Below, one piece after another: positions 54,147 to 58,460 of a stretch of 58,460 nucleotides of DNA; position 1 is the first letter of the stretch, and each line of letters starts with the position of its first letter. The position numbers and the translations under genes were made by a program. The stretch is from Pseudomonadota bacterium (GTDB lineage: Bacteria > Pseudomonadota > Gammaproteobacteria > Burkholderiales > Burkholderiaceae_E): contig JAKOZZ010000184.1 of assembly GCA_029779755.1 (NCBI GenBank), forward strand, positions 1 to 58,460, given 5' to 3'. The notes below the pieces were generated by a model. The model made no database searches and was not told the origin of the DNA. It was given only the letters and a program-made list of their open reading frames with translations.

Positions 54147-54806
54147 ATGCGCCCCGACGCCCGTGCCTTCAGCCCTGCGGCCGACCGCAACAAGGACCCG
54201 ATCCTGCAGGTGCTGCAGCGTCTGCTGCCCGCGCAGGCGTGCGTGCTGGAGATCGCCGCCGGCACCGGGCAGCATGCCGCGCATTTCGCCGCACACATGC
54301 CGGGCTGGACCTGGCTGCCGACCGACGGCGATGCCGCCGCGCTGGCGTCGATCGCCGCCTGGTGCGCGGGCCTGCCGAACGTGCGGCCACCGCAGCGGCT
54401 GGATCTGCTCGCCGCACGCCCGGCCCCCGCGTCACCGTCCTCACCGCCTTCGGGCAAGACCGACGATGTGAGCGCCCACTGGCACGGAATCCCTCGTGAA
54501 ATCGATGCGATCTGGTGCGCCAACCTGCTGCACATCGCACCCTGGGCCACCTGCGACGCGCTGATGCAGGGGGCGGCCCGACATCTCGCGCCGGGCGGCC
54601 TGCTGATCACCTACGGCCCCTATTGCGTCGACGGCGAACCGGTGGCGCCGAGCAACCTCGCCTTCGACGCCGACCTGCGACGGCGCGATCCGGCCTGGGG
54701 CCTGCGCCGTCTGGCGGACGTCGCCGACAGCGCGGCACGGGCCGGGCTGCGGCTCGTCGAACGTATCGCCATGCCCGCCAACAACCTCGTGCTGGTGTTC
54801 CGCTAG
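54147..54806 (+). CDS. DUF938 family SAM-dependent methyltransferase-like protein
   Basis: Protein of 219 residues of the class I methyltransferase fold. DUF938 features: RAFSPAADRNKDPILQVLQRLLP at the N-terminus, SAM loop VLEIAAGTGQHAAHFAAHMPGWTWLPTD, AIWCANLLHIAPWATCDALMQGAARHLAPGGLLITYGPY, and SNLAFDADLRRRDPAWGLRRLADV. Substrate unknown for the family. Its stop overlaps the convergent Rieske oxygenase stop by 4 bp. Confidence 0.9.
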   Translation: MRPDARAFSPAADRNKDPILQVLQRLLPAQACVLEIAAGTGQHAAHFAAHMPGWTWLPTDGDAAALASIAAWCAGLPNVRPPQRLDLLAARPAPASPSSPPSGKTDDVSAHWHGIPREIDAIWCANLLHIAPWATCDALMQGAARHLAPGGLLITYGPYCVDGEPVAPSNLAFDADLRRRDPAWGLRRLADVADSAARAGLRLVERIAMPANNLVLVFR

Positions 54807-55819
54807 TCGCGTTCGGCCGCGATCGCCTCGTCGACGATCCGCCGGAAGCGCACCAGCGCCGCGTCCATCGCCAGCGGCAGCATGGACACGCCCGGGCTGC
54901 GCGCGATCATCCGCGCCTGCGCGGTGATCATGCGGCGGTCCTCCTCGAAAGCGACCAGCAGTCCTTCGTGCATCGTCCGCGCGAGCGTGCCGTCGCCCAT
55001 GCCGGTGCGGTGCGCTTCCTGGAAGAAGTAGTGCGTGCTGTGCTCGGTCTCGGGCGTGAGCGTCTGGCAGCTGTGGAAGCGCAGCGCGCGCGACAGGTCG
55101 TCGGGCGCGTCCTCGACCGGCCGGGCGCCGGAGTCCATCAGCAGCGTGCCGGGCAGCACGAAGTCGTAGACGAACCAGCGGTCGACGTTGCCGTCGGAGG
55201 TGCGCATCGGCGCGTGGTACGCCGGCGACGGCACGTCGTGCACGCGGCGCGACACCTTGATGCCGCGCGGGATCGGCTCGATCGTCGGGCGGGCGTGCGC
55301 GATCTCGTCCGAGCCGCCGAGCGTCTGCGCATGCACGTAGCTCAGGTGCGAGAAGTCGAGCAGGTTGTCGCAGATCAGCAGGTAGCTGGTGTCGTAGTGC
55401 AGGTAGCCGGGCACGTGCTGCCAGTCGGGATGGTCGCAGGAGAAGTTGTCGGGCAGCAGGGCCGGATCGGCCCGTTCGGGAGCGCCCATCCACACGAACA
55501 CCCAGCGGTTGCGCGTCACCACCGGATAGCTGCGCACGCGCGCCCTGGCCGGCACGCTCGCCAGCCCGGGGATCTCGACGCAGTGGCCCTGGCCGTCGAA
55601 CTTCAGGCCGTGATAGCCGCAGCGCACGCAGTCGCCCTCCTTGCGGCCCATCGACAGCGGCGCCAGGCGATGACAGCAGCGGTCCTCCAGCGCCACCACC
55701 GTGCCGTCGGCCTTGCGGAACAGCAGCAGCGGCTCGTTCAGCACGGTGCGGGCGAACAGCCCGTCGTCCGGGATCTCGTAGTCCCAGGCGACCACGTACC
55801 AGCAGTTGCGGATGAACAT
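54803..55819 (-). CDS. Rieske-type aromatic ring-hydroxylating/O-demethylating oxygenase (VanA-like)
   Basis: Oxygenase subunit of 338 residues from ATG 55819 (MFIRNCWYVVAWDYEIPDDG). Rieske [2Fe-2S] ligands: CxH in DRCCHRLAPLSMG and CxxH in CVRCGYHGLKF. The mononuclear iron site is in DNLLDFSHLSYVH, followed by more distant acidic ligands. Resembles vanillate demethylase oxygenase VanA and related enzymes. No reductase gene (VanB-like) is adjacent, so electrons must come from elsewhere. Divergent from an MFS transporter that may import its substrate. Confidence 0.9.
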   Translation of the reverse strand: MFIRNCWYVVAWDYEIPDDGLFARTVLNEPLLLFRKADGTVVALEDRCCHRLAPLSMGRKEGDCVRCGYHGLKFDGQGHCVEIPGLASVPARARVRSYPVVTRNRWVFVWMGAPERADPALLPDNFSCDHPDWQHVPGYLHYDTSYLLICDNLLDFSHLSYVHAQTLGGSDEIAHARPTIEPIPRGIKVSRRVHDVPSPAYHAPMRTSDGNVDRWFVYDFVLPGTLLMDSGARPVEDAPDDLSRALRFHSCQTLTPETEHSTHYFFQEAHRTGMGDGTLARTMHEGLLVAFEEDRRMITAQARMIARSPGVSMLPLAMDAALVRFRRIVDEAIAAERD

Positions 55820-55904
55820 CGCGGGCTTCCTTCGTCGTTGGGGCGGGCCGCCACGGCGCGACTGCGCTGCGCGGGCGGCCGGTTGCGCGTATTGTGCGGC
55901 CACC

Positions 55905-57299
55905 ATGACCGCCCCCACACGTCCCGACGCCGCACGCCCCGCCGCCGCAGCGCGCTTCCACGGCTGGACCGTGGTGTACGGCTGCATGGCCATGGCCGTG
56001 GTGTCGTGGTCGCTCGGCCTGTTCGGCCCCAGCGCCTACCTGCGCGCACTGCACGAGTCCACCGGGCTGTCGGTGAGCCTGATCTCGTCGGCGATCACCA
56101 CGCACTTCCTGGTGTCGGCCTGCGCCCAGATGCTGGTCGGCAGTGCGATCGACCGGCTGGGGCCCGGGCGGGTGCTGCCGTTCGGCGCCGGCGCGATGGC
56201 CGTCGGCGTCGCCGGCATCGGCTTCGCCTCTGCGCCCTGGCAGCTGTTCGCCACGTTCGCGGTGCTCGGCGTCGGCTGGGCCTGCCTGTCGAGCACTGCG
56301 ATCAGCACCACGCTGTCGCCCTGGTTCGAACGGCACCAGGGCCGCGCGATGTCGACGGCCCTGCTGGGCGCCAGCATCGGCGGCATGGTGGGTGCGCCGC
56401 TGCTGCTGTTCGGCGTCGCGCACCTGGGCCTGCGCACGGCGATGCTGGCGGCCGCGGCGGTGGTGCTGGTGGTGGTCGTGCCGATCGCCCGGCGGGTGCT
56501 GAAGCATCGGCCGCACGAACTGGGCCTGTACCCGGACGGCGACCCGCCCCCTGCACCTGCTGCCGCACCTGTCGCACCTGTCGCCGCACCCGCACCTGCA
56601 CCTGCTTCGCCTCCAGTTGCGGCACCTGCGCCGATGCCGCAGCCCGTGCCGGCCTCCCCGATCGCAACGGCCACGCCCCCCCGGCCCGCCGACGGCGCCG
56701 GCGACTGGACCCGTGCGAGCGCCCTGCGCTCCCTGCGTCTGTGGACCGTGATGCTGGGCTTCGGCTTCGCCTTCCTCGTGCAGATCGGCTTCGTCGCCCA
56801 TCACGTGGCGCTGCTGGTGCCCGCGCTCGGCGTCGCCGTCGCGTCCGTCGCGGTGTCGGCCACCTCGGTCGCCGCCTTCGTCGGACGGATCCTGCTGGCC
56901 CGCTACGCCGACCGCATCGACGTGCGGCGCGGCGCGGCCGGCGTGCTGCTGTCGACGTCGGCCTGCCTCGCGCTGCTCGCGCTCTTTCCGAACCCGGTGG
57001 TGCTGATCGTGGCCAGCGTGCTGCTCGGCCTGAACATGGGCAACGTGACGACACTGGCGCCGATCATCGTGCGGCGCGAGTTCGGCGCACGCGCGTTCGG
57101 CAGCGTGTACGGCTCGGCCGCCACCTGCATCCAGCTGATGGGCGCGGCCGGACCGGGATTCTTCGGCGCCCTCTACGACCGCTTCGGCGGCTACGGCCCG
57201 CCGCTGCTGGTGGCGACGGCGCTGGAGGTCGCGGGCGCGGCGCTGCTGCTGTACGGCGCACGCGGGGCGCGGGCACCATCCGCATCCCGCACGGCCTGA
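55905..57299 (+). CDS. MFS transporter (OFA/monocarboxylate-like)
   Basis: Transporter of 464 residues from ATG 55905 with 12 predicted helices. Typical features: FHGWTVVYGCMAMAVVSWSLGLFGPSAYLRAL at the start, DRLGPGRVLPFGAG after helix 2, and LLARYADRIDVRRGA in the second half. The central cytoplasmic loop (about 205-265) is a long Pro/Ala-rich low-complexity stretch. Likely carries an aromatic or aliphatic acid for the divergent Rieske oxygenase. Convergent with the methyltransferase gene across a hairpin. Confidence 0.88.
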   Translation: MTAPTRPDAARPAAAARFHGWTVVYGCMAMAVVSWSLGLFGPSAYLRALHESTGLSVSLISSAITTHFLVSACAQMLVGSAIDRLGPGRVLPFGAGAMAVGVAGIGFASAPWQLFATFAVLGVGWACLSSTAISTTLSPWFERHQGRAMSTALLGASIGGMVGAPLLLFGVAHLGLRTAMLAAAAVVLVVVVPIARRVLKHRPHELGLYPDGDPPPAPAAAPVAPVAAPAPAPASPPVAAPAPMPQPVPASPIATATPPRPADGAGDWTRASALRSLRLWTVMLGFGFAFLVQIGFVAHHVALLVPALGVAVASVAVSATSVAAFVGRILLARYADRIDVRRGAAGVLLSTSACLALLALFPNPVVLIVASVLLGLNMGNVTTLAPIIVRREFGARAFGSVYGSAATCIQLMGAAGPGFFGALYDRFGGYGPPLLVATALEVAGAALLLYGARGARAPSASRTA

Positions 57300-57324
57300 C
57301 CCGCCGGCACGTCGGACGGGGCCG

Positions 57325-57343
57325 TGGCGGGTGCCGCCCGCCA
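57325..57343. terminator. Hairpin between convergent MFS and methyltransferase genes
   Basis: TGGCGGG-TGCCG-CCCGCCA, a perfect 7-bp GC-rich stem in the 52-bp convergent gap. No U-tract on either side. Confidence 0.45.
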
Positions 57344-57351
57344 GGATCCGT

Positions 57352-58317
57352 TCAACCGGCCAGTTCGATCGCCCGCTGGCGGCCGTTCGGCCACAAGGCG
57401 GTGTCGTGCGCGGTGCGCGCCGCCGCAGACCAGTCGGTCGTCGATGTCGCCACCTTCCTCAGGCGCACGTAGAACTCGAGGTTGTGCGAGGGCGTGGTCT
57501 CGAAGTGATCGAGATCGAAGCCGAGGCCCGCTTCATGCACGACACGCCCGATCAGCGCGAGGAAGTGCCAGGGGGTGAACACCCAGCAGTGCACGTCGAT
57601 GTACTTGCCTTCCTGCATCTCGCGCGCAGCCACCTCGAGAAGGCCGGGCGGATTGTTGTACGCGAAGCGGTCGACGACCGCATAGTCCTCCCACATCTGC
57701 CACGTATCGGCGGCCACGACATTGGAGAAGTGATCCATCACGCACCGGATCCCCGGCTTGCGGCGACGCTCATCGTGCGCCAACCGGACCTCCTCCCATG
57801 CGCTGCAGCGACGGAACACGTCGAACGTGAAGCGCTTGTCGGGAACCACAAGCATCAGCTGACCGTCCTCGCGCAGGGCCGCATGCATCTCGCCGAGCCA
57901 GCCGATCAGGTCCGGCACGTGCTCGACGACGTGAGAAGCGACCACGTAGTCGACCGGTGCCTTGTCGCCCAGCAGGGTGGACAGATCTGAGTCGCCCCAG
58001 ACGAAATCGACCTCGACGATGCGCTCGGCAGGAACGTTCGCGTGACCTTCGTATTTCTGGCGCAGTTCGGCAGTGCTGCAATGGTCGACGTAGTACACGC
58101 GGTGCGTCGGCCGCTCGACCATGGGATAGCACAATGGACCGATCTCGACACCAACCTTACCGTCGAGCCGATACCCGGCGAACAGACGCTCGCGCTTGCG
58201 CTTCAGGACCAGTTCAATCCCCACCGAAGTTCCTTTGACGCGGACGAGCGCGCGCCGCGCCAATCCACGCAATGTGCTGCGAACGCGACGCAGTACCGGA
58301 GATGCGAGTTCGCCCAT
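57352..58317 (-). CDS. SAM-dependent methyltransferase, probably surface-polysaccharide related
   Basis: Protein of 321 residues from ATG 58317 (MGELASPVLRR). Class I methyltransferase: SAM loop VGVEIGPLCYP, acidic VDYVVASHVVEHVPDLIGWLGEMHAALREDGQLMLVVPDKRFTFDVF. The conserved PDKR and FAYNNPPGLLEVAAREMQEGKYIDVHCWVFTP segments resemble methyltransferases found in glycan clusters. It is divergent from a polysaccharide pyruvyl-transferase-like gene 45 bp away, which supports that role. Target not known. Confidence 0.82.
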   Translation of the reverse strand: MGELASPVLRRVRSTLRGLARRALVRVKGTSVGIELVLKRKRERLFAGYRLDGKVGVEIGPLCYPMVERPTHRVYYVDHCSTAELRQKYEGHANVPAERIVEVDFVWGDSDLSTLLGDKAPVDYVVASHVVEHVPDLIGWLGEMHAALREDGQLMLVVPDKRFTFDVFRRCSAWEEVRLAHDERRRKPGIRCVMDHFSNVVAADTWQMWEDYAVVDRFAYNNPPGLLEVAAREMQEGKYIDVHCWVFTPWHFLALIGRVVHEAGLGFDLDHFETTPSHNLEFYVRLRKVATSTTDWSAAARTAHDTALWPNGRQRAIELAG

Positions 58318-58320
58318 GGC

Positions 58321-58347
58321 CGCACTGTACCGCACGCGAACAGTGCG
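58321..58347. promoter_or_regulatory. Inverted repeat between divergent glycan genes
   Basis: CGCACTGT-N11-ACAGTGCG, perfect 8-bp arms, filling most of the 45-bp divergent gap. TAGGAT at 58351 lies 7 bases before the plus-strand ATG. Probably an operator acting on both genes. Confidence 0.5.
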
Positions 58348-58362
58348 TCGTAGGATGCCTCG

Positions 58363-58460
58363 ATGCCTCCGCCGATCATCGTCTTCGGCGCGTTCGACCG
58401 CCACAATTTCGGCGACCTCCTCTTCGCGCACGTCGCCGAAGCGATGCTCGTGCAGGCCGG
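58363..58460 (+). CDS. Polysaccharide pyruvyl transferase-like protein (N-terminus only)
   Basis: The last 98 bases encode MPPPIIVFGAFDRHNFGDLLFAHVAEAMLVQA and run off the window. The VFGAFDRHNFGDLLFAHV segment is characteristic of the N-terminus of pyruvyl transferase family proteins in polysaccharide clusters. Only 32 residues are visible. Divergent from the methyltransferase gene. Confidence 0.65.
   Translation, partial: MPPPIIVFGAFDRHNFGDLLFAHVAEAMLVQA

Overview
The window is about 58 kb of very GC-rich DNA with dense, mostly short-spaced genes. Gene content and order (ntrY/ntrX, DUF4390, rsmB, htpX, fmt, def on one strand, then a LysM protein, dprA and topB on the other) are typical of Burkholderiales (Betaproteobacteria). 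I cannot name a genus. I see no rRNA, tRNA, insertion sequence, phage or CRISPR array.

Layout. (1) 1-11.2 kb, minus strand: end of an unidentified gene, a TRAP transporter pair with an unusual permease, then the ntrY/ntrX-like two-component pair, DUF4390, rsmB, htpX, fmt and def. Two successive junctions here are TTGA overlaps with TTG starts. (2) 11.4-17.2 kb, plus strand: LysM protein, DprA, topoisomerase III with a histone-like tail, ChaC-like cyclotransferase. (3) 17.2-36 kb: accessory catabolism. A thiolase-like/DUF35 pair, LysR regulator, DHH phosphoesterase, tripartite-tricarboxylate binding protein, acyl-CoA dehydrogenases, a BT1-like transporter, two M20 peptidases, a PLP ammonia-lyase, a CaiB-type CoA-transferase, an HDAC-like deacetylase and a citryl-CoA lyase-like protein. 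This points to uptake and CoA-dependent breakdown of organic acids, amides or lipids. (4) 36-39.3 kb: prfC and a Fic protein with an AbiEi-like N-terminus, fired from overlapping divergent promoters in an AT-rich patch. (5) 39.3-43.9 kb: a second thiolase-like/DUF35 pair divergent from a Baeyer-Villiger monooxygenase and an enoyl-CoA hydratase. (6) 43.9-50 kb: a CzcCBA-type heavy-metal RND efflux operon whose long leader carries a strong match to the yybP-ykoY manganese riboswitch. (7) 50-58.5 kb: RidA, a lipoprotein, an ECF sigma factor with NrsF-type anti-sigma, a decayed VapBC toxin-antitoxin locus, a DUF938 methyltransferase, a Rieske oxygenase, an MFS transporter, and a methyltransferase divergent from a pyruvyl-transferase-like gene cut by the window edge.

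The most interesting item is the candidate Mn2+ riboswitch at 44003-44138. It has the GGGGAGTAGC and GCAAGACC boxes, a P1 helix joining them, a consensus-like promoter upstream, and a downstream strand able to compete with P1. It sits before an RND pump of uncertain metal specificity, which suggests manganese-responsive control of a tripartite efflux pump. Other items worth a look are the overlapping prfC/fic promoters, palindromic operator candidates in front of the two thiolase/DUF35 regions, a cluster of TGTGGACAA boxes upstream of the ECF sigma gene, and the vapBC remnant.
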